Origin: Salsipaludibacter sp963812245
GTDB lineage: Bacteria; Actinomycetota; Nitriliruptoria; Nitriliruptorales; Nitriliruptoraceae
Direction of reading: 5' to 3'
Assembly (NCBI GenBank): GCA_963812245.1
Contig: CAWEUK010000003.1
Span: forward strand, 867,757-931,756
Length of the DNA stretch: 64,000 nt
A program made the position numbers and the translations under genes. Positions 1 to 8,744 of this stretch are shown here, in pieces (the first letter of the stretch is position 1; every line of letters starts with the position of its first letter). The notes beneath the pieces were generated by a model that ran no database searches, was not told the origin of the DNA, and was given only the letters and a program-made list of their open reading frames with translations.

Positions 1-1721
1 TCGACATCACGAACTACGTGATGATGGAACTTGGCCAGCCGATGCATGCCTACGACGCGGATCGCCTCGACGGTGACCTGCGGGTGCGCTGGGCGACCGA
101 GGGCGAGGAGGTGACGACCCTGGACGACGTCACGCGCACGTTGACCACGCGGGACCTGGTGGTGGCGGACGGCGCCGGGGCGGTCGGGTTGGCGGGCGTG
201 ATGGGCGGCGAGTCGACCGAGGTGACGGCCGCGACGACCCGACTGGTGCTCGAGGCCGCGATCTGGGACCCGGCCACGGTGCGCCACACGGCCCGCTCGC
301 TGCGACTGACCTCCGAGGCGTCGCTGCGGTTCGAGCGAGGGGTCGATCCCGCTGGTGCCCGCCAGGCCGTGGCACGGGCGTGGGAACTGCTCCGCGAGAT
401 CGGCGGCAGTGGCACCGTGGTCGGCGTGGCCGAGGCAGGTGCGGCCCAGGGCCACCGCGCGCAGGTGACGGTCTCGACGGCGCGCATCAACGCCCTGCTG
501 GGCCTGGACCTGGCGGCCGGGACCATGGTCAGCCTGCTCGACCGCGCCGGGGTCGCTGCCCAGGCGGACGACGACATGCTGACCGTGACGCCACCGTCGT
601 GGCGGCGCGACCTGGGCCGCATGGCCGACATTGCCGAGGAGGTTGCCCGCCTGCATGGCTACGACCACATCCCGGCGCTGTTGCCGCCACTGCTGCAACA
701 GGGTGGGCTGACGGCCGACCAGCAGGCCGAGCGCGATCTGCACCGGGCGGTGACGGCGTTCGGTCTGGACGAAGTGGTGACGCGCCCCTTCGTGGGTGAC
801 CGTCACCTTGCCGGCGTGGTGCCCGATGACGACCACGTGGTCCTGGCCAACCCGCTGGCCCAGGACGCTGCCGCCATGCGTCCCACCCTGCTGGAGGGCC
901 TGCTCGGGGTGGTTCGTCGCAACGTCGGCCAGTCGCGTCCGGGCGTCGCCGTCTACGAGTTCGGACGGGTGTTCCGTCCAGCAGGTGGACCGTTGGACGA
1001 GGTGCTCGACCACCTGGCAACGTCGGATGCGCCGGCATGGCGCTGGCGCCTGCCCGACGATTCGGTGCTGCCCACCCAGCCCAAGGCGGTGGGCGTGGCG
1101 CTGCAGGGTCATCGCCTCGCCCCCGGACGGCTGGCGGCGCGGGACTGGGAGGTGACCGATGCGCTCGCGATCCTCGACGAGGTGGTGCGTCGACTCGGTT
1201 CGGGTGGCGCGGCCATGACGTTGGCGCGGGTCCCGGTGCAGCGAGCGGGCCTGCATCCCCATCGCACGGTCAGCCTGCAGGTCGACGGTGTCGAGGTCGG
1301 GGTGGTGGGCCAACTCCATCCATCCGAGGCGGCGGCACGCGACCTGCCCGAACCGGTGATCGTCGGGGAGCTGGTGGTCCAGCCGTGGCTGCAGGCCCTG
1401 ATGGGCGGCCGCCAGCCGGTCCCGGGTCCCACGATGGTGACCCGGCCTGCCATGATCGTCGACGTGGCCGTGGAGGCTGCCGAGGACGTCGCGTGGGCGG
1501 ACCTCGAGGCTGGCATCCGCACGGCCGTGGGCGAACTGCTCGCTGACCTGCGGGTCTTCGACGTCTACCGTGGCGACCCCCTGCCCGAGGGCCATCGTTC
1601 GATCGCGGCGCGTCTGTGGCTGCAGGCTGCCGACCGTGGTCTCACCAATGACGACGAGGCTGCCGTCCTCGCCAGCGTGGAGACCGCGGTCGCCGATGCC
1701 GGTGGCCGGATGCGCCGCTGA
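1..1721 (+). CDS. pheT: Phenylalanine-tRNA ligase beta subunit (5' partial)
   Basis: This subunit of the cytosolic PheS2-PheT2 enzyme charges tRNA-Phe. The gene is already open at the left edge: codons from base 3 read DITNYVMMELGQPMHA, a typical PheT block inside the B3/B4 region, so the N-terminal tRNA-binding part and the start lie outside the window. About 572 residues remain. The stretch SLRFERGVD and the following B5-like segment (roughly residues 170-240 of the visible part) are family hallmarks. The last 95 residues form the ferredoxin-fold anticodon-binding domain (DVYRGDPLPEGHRSIAARL). The gene ends in TGA at 1719-1721. Upstream of arg genes is its usual actinobacterial position. 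Identity is certain; only the start is missing. Confidence 0.97.
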   Translation, partial: DITNYVMMELGQPMHAYDADRLDGDLRVRWATEGEEVTTLDDVTRTLTTRDLVVADGAGAVGLAGVMGGESTEVTAATTRLVLEAAIWDPATVRHTARSLRLTSEASLRFERGVDPAGARQAVARAWELLREIGGSGTVVGVAEAGAAQGHRAQVTVSTARINALLGLDLAAGTMVSLLDRAGVAAQADDDMLTVTPPSWRRDLGRMADIAEEVARLHGYDHIPALLPPLLQQGGLTADQQAERDLHRAVTAFGLDEVVTRPFVGDRHLAGVVPDDDHVVLANPLAQDAAAMRPTLLEGLLGVVRRNVGQSRPGVAVYEFGRVFRPAGGPLDEVLDHLATSDAPAWRWRLPDDSVLPTQPKAVGVALQGHRLAPGRLAARDWEVTDALAILDEVVRRLGSGGAAMTLARVPVQRAGLHPHRTVSLQVDGVEVGVVGQLHPSEAAARDLPEPVIVGELVVQPWLQALMGGRQPVPGPTMVTRPAMIVDVAVEAAEDVAWADLEAGIRTAVGELLADLRVFDVYRGDPLPEGHRSIAARLWLQAADRGLTNDDEAAVLASVETAVADAGGRMRR

Positions 1722-1790
1722 CCATCGCGGCGCTGCACCTGGCCGGACTGACCCCGTCCGCGCTGGACCGGGCCGAATCGAAGGGCTGGC

Positions 1791-2225
1791 ATGGCCTCGC
1801 TGTGGATAGACGAGCGGCATCGGATCCCCGACCACGAGATCCAGATGCAGGCGTCCAAGTCGTCGGGGCCGGGTGGGCAGGGGGTGAACACCACCGACTC
1901 GCAGGTCGAGTTGCGGTGGTACGTGGACGCGTCGGGTGCGTTCACCCGCCAGGAGAAGCAACGGATCAAGGCACGACTGGGCAACCGGATCACCAAGGAC
2001 GGTGTGCTCATCCTGCGCTCGTCCGAGCAACGCAGTCAGCATCGCAATCGCGAGGACGCCCGTGACCGACTGGCGTCGCTGCTGGCCGGCGCCCTGCAGG
2101 TCGAGAAGCGTCGTCGACGCACCCGTCCCACCCGGGCCTCCCAACGTCGACGAGTCGAGAACAAGCGTCGCCGTGGCGAGAAGAAGCGGTTGCGACAGTC
2201 ACCCGAGATTCCTCGTGACCTGTGA
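1791..2225 (+). CDS. arfB: Peptidyl-tRNA hydrolase ArfB (class I release-factor-like ribosome rescue factor)
   Basis: ArfB hydrolyses peptidyl-tRNA on ribosomes stalled without a stop codon. The 144-residue product has the RF-1 catalytic motif GPGGQGVN at about residues 26-33, no codon-recognition domain, and a C-terminal tail very rich in Arg/Lys (about residues 105-135) of the kind ArfB inserts into the empty mRNA channel. The length matches ArfB/YaeJ rather than full release factors. ATG 1791 has a weak AAGGG upstream. It lies between pheT and the arg operon with no overlap on either side. The family is clear; the rescue role is inferred from family knowledge. Confidence 0.9.
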   Translation: MASLWIDERHRIPDHEIQMQASKSSGPGGQGVNTTDSQVELRWYVDASGAFTRQEKQRIKARLGNRITKDGVLILRSSEQRSQHRNREDARDRLASLLAGALQVEKRRRRTRPTRASQRRRVENKRRRGEKKRLRQSPEIPRDL

Positions 2226-2273
2226 TGCGGGGGCGTGGGGGCGGCCCGCGGGCAGGGACAGTACGCATATTCG

Positions 2274-2312
2274 TTGCATGAAGTTGCAATACCCACGGCG
2301 ATGTGGTGCAGT
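2274..2312 (+). promoter_or_regulatory. ARG box overlapping the argC promoter
   Basis: A near-palindromic TTGCATGAAGTTGCAA lies at 2274-2289. Its right half TTGCAA (2284-2289) can serve as a -35 element, followed after 17 bp by TGCAGT (2307-2312) as a -10. Almost the same arrangement precedes argG at 8678-8715, which makes chance unlikely. Occupation by the ArgR encoded at 8113-8574 would block RNA polymerase. Transcription would start near 2319, giving a leader of about 90 nt before the argC ATG. The site is inferred from sequence symmetry and gene context. Confidence 0.7.
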
Positions 2313-2408
2313 GTGCGGAGTCGGTTGACCGATCCACGCACGCGCCACCTCCAGCCGTTCGACCTCCTGGCGACGTTTCGTCGGCCGCCCACCAGTCAGG
2401 GACCCATC

Positions 2409-3431
2409 ATGGCAACCATCGCGATCGTCGGCGCCTCCGGCTACGCCGGCGCCGAACTGGTCCGACTGCTGGTGGGCCACGACGGCATCGAGATCGGGAC
2501 GCTGGCGGCGCACTCGGAGGCCGGCCGTCCGGTCGCAGACCTGTATCCCAACCTGGTCGACCACGGCACGCTCGCAGCGATCGACCTCGACGACCTGGCA
2601 GCCCACGACCTGGTGTTCGTGGCCACACCCGATGGTCCGGCCATGGATCTGGTCGCGGACCTCACGGCGGCGGGGACGCGCGTGGTCGACCTGTCGGCGG
2701 CGCATCGACTTCCCGTCGACGTCTACGAGCACTTCTACGAACGGGCGCACGCCCATCCCGAAGCCACGCCCGCGGCCTACGGGTTGACGGAGTTCGCCCG
2801 TGCCGAGGTCATGGATGCGCAGGTGGTTGCCAACCCCGGGTGCTACGTCACGACCGCGCTGCTGTCCCTGATCCCCGTCGCAGGCCTGCTCGACCTGTCC
2901 ACACTGGTGATCGACGGCAAGTCCGGGACGTCGGGGGCCGGTCGCACGCCCAGTGATGGCATGCACGTGTCCCACGTCACGGGTTCGGTGGGCGCCTACG
3001 CCGTCGCCGGCCATCGCCACACCGGCGAGATCGAGACCTGGCTGGGCGCCTTCGGGGGCGTCGACACCCCGACCATCTCGTTCACCCCCCACCTCATGCC
3101 GATGGTGCGGGGTCTGCTGACCACGTCGGTGGCGCGGGTCGCCGACGGCGTGGACGACCACGCCCTGCGCGACGCGCTGTCGGCCCGCTACGTCGACGAA
3201 CCGTTCGTGACGGTCCTGGCCGCGGGGCGCCAACCCGTCACCAAGGCCGTGGCGGGCTCCAACTCCTGCCAGATCGCGGTCGCGGTCGACCCCCGCACCA
3301 ACAGGGCGACCATCACCTCGGTCACCGACAACCTCGTCAAGGGGGCTGCGGGCCAGGCCATCCAGAACGCCAACCTGATGCTCGGACTGCCCGAGGGCAT
3401 GGGGCTCGCGACCGTCGGGACATATCCATGA
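2409..3431 (+). CDS. argC: N-acetyl-gamma-glutamyl-phosphate reductase
   Basis: ArgC reduces N-acetylglutamyl-5-phosphate to the semialdehyde with NADPH, the third step of arginine synthesis. The open frame extends further left, but ATG 2409 gives the natural N-terminus MATIAIVGASGYAGAEL with the GxxGYxG nucleotide-binding loop at residues 8-14. The catalytic cysteine is C145 in NPGCY, and GHRHTGEIE at 201-209 supplies the conserved histidines. The 340-residue length is normal. It is the first gene of the arg operon, downstream of an ARG box, and its stop overlaps the argJ start by ATGA. Identity is certain. Confidence 0.97.
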   Translation: MATIAIVGASGYAGAELVRLLVGHDGIEIGTLAAHSEAGRPVADLYPNLVDHGTLAAIDLDDLAAHDLVFVATPDGPAMDLVADLTAAGTRVVDLSAAHRLPVDVYEHFYERAHAHPEATPAAYGLTEFARAEVMDAQVVANPGCYVTTALLSLIPVAGLLDLSTLVIDGKSGTSGAGRTPSDGMHVSHVTGSVGAYAVAGHRHTGEIETWLGAFGGVDTPTISFTPHLMPMVRGLLTTSVARVADGVDDHALRDALSARYVDEPFVTVLAAGRQPVTKAVAGSNSCQIAVAVDPRTNRATITSVTDNLVKGAAGQAIQNANLMLGLPEGMGLATVGTYP

Positions 3432-4651
3432 GCGCCCTGGAACACTGGGGACCGTCCGACCGGGACGGACTCACACCGGTCGACGGCGGCATCACCGCCG
3501 TGGCAGGACTGCGTGCCGGGGGGGTGGTGTCGGGTGTCAAGGAGTCCGGCAATCCCGACCTCGCCCTGGTGGTGGCCGACCGCGAGGCGGCGTTCGGCGC
3601 CGTCACCACGCAGAACGTGGTCAAGGCGCCGTCTGCGCAGCGCACCGATCGCATCGCCGCCAGTGGCTCGGCGCGAGCCATCCTGGTGAATTCGGGCAAT
3701 GCCAACGTCGCGACCCCGAAGGCCCACGACGACACGGACCGCATGGCGGCCACGGCTGCGGCGACGTTGGACCTGGATGACGGTGACGTGGTCGTGATGT
3801 CCACCGGCGTCATCGGGGTGCCGTTGCCGATCGAACAGATCGTGTATGCCATCCCGGCCGTGGTGGACGACCTCACCGGCGATGGGGGACCACGCGCCGC
3901 AGCGGCGATGATGACGACCGACTCGCATGCCAAGCAGGTGGCATTCCGCGTCCAGGACTCCAGCGGCGTCTGCACGGTGGCGGGCATGGCCAAGGGTGTG
4001 GGCATGATCGCACCCAACATGGCCACCCTGCTGGTGGTGCTGGCCACCGATGCGCCGATGCCGGCTGCGCTGGTTCGCCAACTGGTGCGCAAGGCGGTCG
4101 CGGTGACGTTCAATCGCATCACCGTGGATGGCGACCAGTCCACCAGCGACCAGTGCGTGCTGCTGGCCACTGGGACTGCCACGCAACCGCCAGCCCTCGC
4201 AGCGGTCGCACGCGCGGTCCATGCGGTGTGCGCCGACCTCGCCCTGCAGGTCATCGCTGACGGCGAAGGCGCCAGTCGCGTGGCCGGCATCACGGTCGCA
4301 GGCGCGAGGAGCGACGAGGATGCCCTGGCCATTGCGCGGGCCATCGCGACGTCGTCCCTGGTGCGTGCTGCCATCCACGGCGCCGACCCGAACTGGGGAC
4401 GCATCATGATGGCGATGGGCAACGCGGGTGTGGCCTTCGAGCCGTCCCGGGTCCAGGTCGTCTGCGCCGGTCACACCGTGGCGAGGTTCGGCGTCGCCAC
4501 GGCCTTCGACCGGGCCCGAGCAGCAATCGCGATGGCCAGCGACGAGGTTGCCATCGAGGTCAACCTGGGTGTGGGCAACGGCACCGCCACCGTCCTGACC
4601 TGTGACCTGTCCGAGGACTACGTCCGCTTCAACAGCGAGTACACGACATGA
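3428..4651 (+). CDS. argJ: Bifunctional ornithine acetyltransferase / N-acetylglutamate synthase
   Basis: ArgJ moves the acetyl group from N-acetylornithine to glutamate, recycling acetyl in the arginine pathway; bifunctional forms also use acetyl-CoA. The 407-residue precursor shows NSGNAN (88-93), STGVIG (125-130) and the self-cleavage site in NMAT-LL, where T200 becomes the N-terminal nucleophile of the beta chain. The C-terminal half carries HGADPNWGRI. Both ends overlap neighbours by ATGA (argC, argB), implying translational coupling. No separate argA is visible, so ArgJ may be the acetylglutamate source; whether it is truly bifunctional cannot be read from the sequence. Confidence 0.96.
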   Translation: MSALEHWGPSDRDGLTPVDGGITAVAGLRAGGVVSGVKESGNPDLALVVADREAAFGAVTTQNVVKAPSAQRTDRIAASGSARAILVNSGNANVATPKAHDDTDRMAATAAATLDLDDGDVVVMSTGVIGVPLPIEQIVYAIPAVVDDLTGDGGPRAAAAMMTTDSHAKQVAFRVQDSSGVCTVAGMAKGVGMIAPNMATLLVVLATDAPMPAALVRQLVRKAVAVTFNRITVDGDQSTSDQCVLLATGTATQPPALAAVARAVHAVCADLALQVIADGEGASRVAGITVAGARSDEDALAIARAIATSSLVRAAIHGADPNWGRIMMAMGNAGVAFEPSRVQVVCAGHTVARFGVATAFDRARAAIAMASDEVAIEVNLGVGNGTATVLTCDLSEDYVRFNSEYTT

Positions 4652-5826
4652 CCCCTGACGCCGTGATGCCCGAGCCGGATGGTGCGAGCGCAGCGAGCAA
4701 CTCCAACGTGGCCGCAGGCCACGCAGCGAGCAACTCCGACGTGGCCGCAGGCCACGCCTCGGCCCACGTTGACGCGGGCGCGGGCCACGCGCTGACCAGT
4801 CGTGAGGCGGCCGCGCAGACCAAGGCCGCCGTGCTGCGCGAGGCGCTGCCGTGGATCACCCAGTTCCACGGCAGCACGGTCGTGCTCAAGTACGGCGGGA
4901 ACGCCATGGTGAGCGAGGAACGCAAGCGCTCGTTCGCCGCGGACGTGGCACTGATGCACTTCGTCGGGCTGCGACCGGTGATCGTGCATGGTGGGGGACC
5001 CCAGATCTCGTCACTGGCCAGTCGCCTGGGCGTCGAGTCGAGCTTCGTGGACGGGCTGCGGGTGACCTCGGACGCCATGATGGACGTCGTGCGCATGGCA
5101 CTGCTCGGCGATGTCAATCCGGAACTGGTGGGCATGGTCGAGGCGGCCGGCGCGCCGGCGGTCGGCGTCGCGGGCACCGACGCCGGCCTCCTGACCGTCG
5201 TTCCCGCACGTTCGCCGTCGGGCCAGTCGCTGGGCCGGGTCGGCGAGATCGTCGACGTCGACACCACGATCCTCACGGACCTGCTTGCCGATGGCTTCCT
5301 CCCGGTGGTGGCGACGGCCGGGCGCGATCGCGACGGTGTCGACCACAACGTCAATGCCGACATCGCCGCCGGGGCGATTGCCGGGGCGCTGGGTGCGGCC
5401 AAGCTGATCTACCTCACCGATGTCCCGGGTCTGTACCTCAACTTCGGTGACGCCGCGCGGGGCATCGAGCCCGACCACGGCTCGCTGCTGGGCCAGGTGA
5501 CGCCCGATCGCCTGCGCGAGATGCTGGATTCCGGTGACCTGCACACCGGGATGCTGCCAAAGGTCAGGTCGGTGTTGGCTGCCCTGGAGGCAGGCGTGCC
5601 CCAGGCCCACCTGCTGGACGGACGGGTGCGACACGCCGCGCTGATCGAACTGTTCACCGACGAGGGCATCGGCACGATGGTGACGCGGCAGGCCGGCAGC
5701 GGCGACGGCCTGACCTTCGCATCCGATCACGACCCCGAGCACCAGGCGCCCCGCGAGTCCACCCGTGCGGCCGCGGGGGTGCACACGCCGGCAGCCGATG
5801 TTCCGAGCCATCGAAAGCAGCCCTGA
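4648..5826 (+). CDS. argB: Acetylglutamate kinase with repeat-derived N-terminal extension
   Basis: ArgB phosphorylates N-acetylglutamate and is usually the arginine-feedback step. The kinase core starts around residue 60, with KYGGNAM at 81-87 and the VHGGGPQI glycine loop near residue 115. At 392 residues it is about 90 longer than usual. The first 50 residues contain three 11-residue repeats ending AGHA (residues 16-48), encoded by a 33-bp tandem repeat that includes a sequence also found between genes at 10.65 kb. About 40 low-complexity residues follow the usual C-terminus. ATG 4648 overlaps the argJ stop, but an internal start after the repeats is possible. The stop overlaps argD by TGATG. 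Confidence 0.95.
   Translation: MTPDAVMPEPDGASAASNSNVAAGHAASNSDVAAGHASAHVDAGAGHALTSREAAAQTKAAVLREALPWITQFHGSTVVLKYGGNAMVSEERKRSFAADVALMHFVGLRPVIVHGGGPQISSLASRLGVESSFVDGLRVTSDAMMDVVRMALLGDVNPELVGMVEAAGAPAVGVAGTDAGLLTVVPARSPSGQSLGRVGEIVDVDTTILTDLLADGFLPVVATAGRDRDGVDHNVNADIAAGAIAGALGAAKLIYLTDVPGLYLNFGDAARGIEPDHGSLLGQVTPDRLREMLDSGDLHTGMLPKVRSVLAALEAGVPQAHLLDGRVRHAALIELFTDEGIGTMVTRQAGSGDGLTFASDHDPEHQAPRESTRAAAGVHTPAADVPSHRKQP
4689..4787 (+). repeat. 33-bp tandem repeat, three units, inside argB
   Basis: Units lie at 4689-4721 and 4722-4754 (nearly identical) and 4755-4787 (degenerate). The period is 11 codons, so the reading frame is kept. The first unit starts with CGCAGCGAGCAACTCC, part of a 23-bp stretch at 4686-4708 that is identical to 10652-10674 in the argG-trkH intergenic region. 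Confidence 0.9.
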
Positions 5827-7058
5827 TGACCAGCCCAGCCACGACAGTCGACGACGCGACGGCGGATGCCCATGCGCGGGATGCTGCCCACGTGATGGGC
5901 ACCTACGGCCGCCGTCGGCCCGTGTTCGTCCGGGGCCAGGGCACCGTGCTGTTCGACGCAGCGGGTGTGGCGCGGCTGGACTTCTTGGGTGGGCTGGCCG
6001 TCAACGCGCTGGGCCACTCCCATCCCGCCGTGGCTCGGGCTGTCAGCGAGCAGGCCACCACGCTGCAACACACCTCCAACCTGTTCATCACCGAGCCCAT
6101 GCTGGGCCTGGCCGAACGACTCGCCGAGATGACCGGGTGGGACGACGCCAAGGTGTTCTTCGCCAACTGCGGCGCCACCGCCAACGAGGCCGCGATCAAG
6201 CTCGCTCGTCGTCACGGCAAGTCGATCGACGCCCAGAAGGTGCGGATCGTGACGCTCGATCGGTCCTTCCACGGCCGCACCATGGCGACGCTCGAGGCCA
6301 CCGGCCAACCCGAGAAGCACACACCCTTCGAGCCGCTGCTCGGGTATGTCGACACGGTGGCCCACGACGATCCCGCCGCCGTCACCGCCGCCGTGACGGA
6401 TGACCACTGCGCGGTGTTGCTGGAGGTGGTGCAGGGCGAGGGCGGTGTGCGGCCCATCTCGCCGGACGTGCTGGCCGCGGCGCGGGCCGCCTGTGATGCC
6501 CACGACGCCCTGCTCATCATCGACGAGGTCCAGACCGGGGTGGGACGCCTGGGGGAGTGGTTCGGCTTCCAGACCACCGATGTCGTGCCCGACGTGATCA
6601 CCGTCGCCAAGGCGCTGGCCAACGGGTTGCCCATCGGCGCCGTCGTGGCCCACGGCCCGGCTGCCGACGTGTTCGGTCCCGGTGACCACGCCACGACGTT
6701 CGGGGGCAACCCGGTCACGGCTGCGGCAGCCAACGCCGTCATCGACACCATCCGTGCTGAACGGCTCCTGGACGCTGCGCGGGTGCGATCGCTTCGCCTG
6801 ACGACCGCGCTCGACGGCCTGGCGCAACGCCACGACCTGGTCACGGGATGGCGGGGTCGGGGGCTGCTGGTGGCCATCGAACTGACCCAGCCAGTGGCCG
6901 CAGCGGTCGAGCGCGCGGCCGAGGATCACGGCCTGATCGTCAATGCGGTCGGGTCCGATCTCGTCCGCCTGGCGCCACCACTGACCGTCAGCAATGCCGA
7001 GATCGCATCCGCCATCACGGCCCTGACCGCGGCGCTGGACGAAGTGGCCGCCGGCTGA
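5826..7058 (+). CDS. argD: Acetylornithine aminotransferase
   Basis: This PLP-dependent class III aminotransferase converts N-acetylglutamate semialdehyde to N-acetylornithine. The 410-residue protein has the cofactor-binding segment DEVQTGVGR at 233-241, the Schiff-base lysine K262 in AKALANG, and the FHGRTM motif at 149-154. ATG 5826 overlaps the argB TGA (TGATG). Length and motifs fit ArgD; related ornithine or GABA aminotransferases are excluded mainly by the operon context. A 113-bp gap follows before argF, so argF might have its own weak promoter, but I see no clear ARG box there. Confidence 0.95.
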   Translation: MTSPATTVDDATADAHARDAAHVMGTYGRRRPVFVRGQGTVLFDAAGVARLDFLGGLAVNALGHSHPAVARAVSEQATTLQHTSNLFITEPMLGLAERLAEMTGWDDAKVFFANCGATANEAAIKLARRHGKSIDAQKVRIVTLDRSFHGRTMATLEATGQPEKHTPFEPLLGYVDTVAHDDPAAVTAAVTDDHCAVLLEVVQGEGGVRPISPDVLAAARAACDAHDALLIIDEVQTGVGRLGEWFGFQTTDVVPDVITVAKALANGLPIGAVVAHGPAADVFGPGDHATTFGGNPVTAAAANAVIDTIRAERLLDAARVRSLRLTTALDGLAQRHDLVTGWRGRGLLVAIELTQPVAAAVERAAEDHGLIVNAVGSDLVRLAPPLTVSNAEIASAITALTAALDEVAAG

Positions 7059-7171
7059 CGTCACCGTCCGCGATACTTGCCCCACCACCCGCGCCAATCG
7101 GGATCCAGGCCGGAGGCACCGCCCACCGCAGCCATCCGTCACCACGCAGCACCACGACGCCAGGAGCCACC

Positions 7172-8116
7172 ATGCAGGACTTCCTCTCCGTAGCCGATGC
7201 CAGCAGCGACGACCTGGCCACGATCCTGGCTCTCGCCGCGGCCATGAAGCGTGACCGCGCCGCGGCGCTGGAAGCCGGCCGGTCACCGGTGACGCCGCGC
7301 GTCCTGGACGGCCGGTCGGTGGCGCTGGTGTTCGAGAAGCCGTCCCTGCGCACCCGGGCGTCGTTCGAGGTCGGCGTCCACGAACTGGGTGGCAAGGCGC
7401 TGCCGATGTGGAACACCGAGATCAACCTCGGTGGGCGCGAGTCGGTCACCGACGTTGCCCAGGTGCTGGCGCGCTACGTCCAGGCCATCGTGATCCGCAC
7501 CTTCGCCCACGACAACCTCGTGGCCATGGCAGACGTTGCCGACGTGCCGATCGTCAACGCGCTGTCCGACCATGAACATCCCTGCCAGGCGTTGGCAGAC
7601 CTCCAGACCATCCAGGAAGCCTTCGGCGACGTGGCCGGACGCACGCTGGCCTACGTCGGCGACGGCAACAACGTCGCGCACTCGCTGATGCTCGCCGGTG
7701 CCCTGGCCGGGATGCACGTGCGCATCGTGCATCCGGCCGGCCACGCCCCCGATGCCGACGTGGTGACCGCTGCCAACGATGTCGCGATCGGCGGCGCCCA
7801 GGTCGTCGCCACGTCCGACGTGGCGGACGGCGTCGGCGGGGCGGACGTGGTCTACACGGACGTGTGGGCCTCGATGGGCCAGGAAGCGGAGGCCGCGGCC
7901 CGGAAGCAGGCGTTCGAGGGCTTCATGGTGACCGATGACATGATGGCGTTGGCCGCGTCGGACGCGATCTTCCTGCACTGCCTGCCAGCCCACCGTGGTG
8001 AGGAGGTGGCGGCATCGGTCATCGACGGTGCCCAGTCGCGCGTGTTCGACCAGGCAGAGAATCGGCTGCATGCCCAGAAGGCGCTGCTCGCCCACCTGTT
8101 GGATCGATCGTCATGA
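7172..8116 (+). CDS. argF: Ornithine carbamoyltransferase
   Basis: ArgF makes citrulline from ornithine and carbamoyl phosphate. The frame is open upstream, but ATG 7172 with CAGGAG at 7161-7166 gives the natural 314-residue protein. It has SLRTR (58-62, the carbamoyl phosphate loop, usually STRTR), HEHPCQ (134-139) and HCLPAHRG (269-276) with the ornithine-binding cysteine. DVWASMG at 230-236 is also diagnostic. The stop overlaps argR by ATGA. The Ser-Leu variant in the first motif is common in the family. Confidence 0.96.
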   Translation: MQDFLSVADASSDDLATILALAAAMKRDRAAALEAGRSPVTPRVLDGRSVALVFEKPSLRTRASFEVGVHELGGKALPMWNTEINLGGRESVTDVAQVLARYVQAIVIRTFAHDNLVAMADVADVPIVNALSDHEHPCQALADLQTIQEAFGDVAGRTLAYVGDGNNVAHSLMLAGALAGMHVRIVHPAGHAPDADVVTAANDVAIGGAQVVATSDVADGVGGADVVYTDVWASMGQEAEAAARKQAFEGFMVTDDMMALAASDAIFLHCLPAHRGEEVAASVIDGAQSRVFDQAENRLHAQKALLAHLLDRSS

Positions 8117-8574
8117 GCGTCGAGAAGACCGAGCGCCAGCGCGTGCTGCGCGACGTGCTTGCCACCCGCACCCTGCATTCCCAGGCGGAGGTCGTGGCTG
8201 CCCTGGCCGACGAGGGCATCACCTGCAACCAGGCAACGGTGTCGCGTGACCTCGACGAGCTCAAGGCCGTCAAGGTGCGCGGTGTCGACGGCAGCCAGAC
8301 CTATCGGGTCCGGGCCGACCTCGTCGACTCCGGCTGGGCCGACGTCGAGGCCACGATTCGCCAGTTCGTCACCGGCATCACCGCCAGCGGCAACATCGTG
8401 GTCCTGCGCACGCCACCGGCGTGCGCCCACCCGGTGGCGTCCGCCATCGACCTCGGTGGGGTCGAGGGCGCGATCGCGACGGTGGCGGGCGACGACACCG
8501 TGCTGGTGGTGGCGGCCGAGGGTGTGCCGGGTGCAGAACTGGCCGAACGGATCCGCCGGCAACTCGGTCATTGA
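8113..8574 (+). CDS. argR: Arginine repressor
   Basis: ArgR is a hexameric repressor that binds ARG boxes when loaded with arginine. The 153-residue protein has an N-terminal winged helix-turn-helix (about residues 1-70, with NQATVSRDLDEL at 39-50) and a C-terminal oligomerisation/arginine domain with GDDT at 126-129 contributing the ligand-binding aspartates. It is coupled to argF through an ATGA overlap, so it is transcribed with the genes it represses and should be autoregulated via the box before argC. A second box before argG lies just downstream. Confidence 0.95.
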   Translation: MSVEKTERQRVLRDVLATRTLHSQAEVVAALADEGITCNQATVSRDLDELKAVKVRGVDGSQTYRVRADLVDSGWADVEATIRQFVTGITASGNIVVLRTPPACAHPVASAIDLGGVEGAIATVAGDDTVLVVAAEGVPGAELAERIRRQLGH

Positions 8575-8596
8575 CCCGACGTGCACCAACTCGGGT

Positions 8597-8671
8597 GCCC
8601 CGCGTCGACTCGCCCCGCGTCGACTCGCCCCGCGTCGGGTTGCACTGCGTCGGGTTGCACTGCAGCCGCAT
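8597..8671 (+). repeat. 15-bp tandem repeat between argR and argG
   Basis: Five units of 15 bp run at 8597-8611, 8612-8626, 8627-8641, 8642-8656 and a weaker one at 8657-8671. The consensus is close to GCCCCGCGTCGACTC, drifting to GCACTGCGTCGGGTT. The drifted units create extra TTGCA sequences (8640-8644, 8655-8659) that resemble ARG-box half-sites just upstream of the argG operator. Confidence 0.85.
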
Positions 8672-8677
8672 AGAACG

Positions 8678-8715
8678 TGCATGAATTTGCAAGCCGGACG
8701 CACCATGGCTACCGT
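8678..8715 (+). promoter_or_regulatory. ARG box overlapping the argG promoter
   Basis: TGCATGAATTTGCAA at 8678-8692 is a near-palindrome matching the box before argC. Its right half TTGCAA (8687-8692) is a plausible -35, followed after 17 bp by TACCGT (8710-8715) as -10. Repressor binding would cover the -35. The predicted leader to the argG ATG at 8745 is only about 20-25 nt. Function is inferred from similarity to the argC site and the adjacent argR. Confidence 0.75.
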
Positions 8716-8744
8716 CTGCGCACCACCCCCCGAAGGTTGCCCCC

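Noticed and set aside
8597..8671. CRISPR-like array
   Set aside because: The 15-bp units are directly adjacent with no unique spacers and no cas genes nearby.
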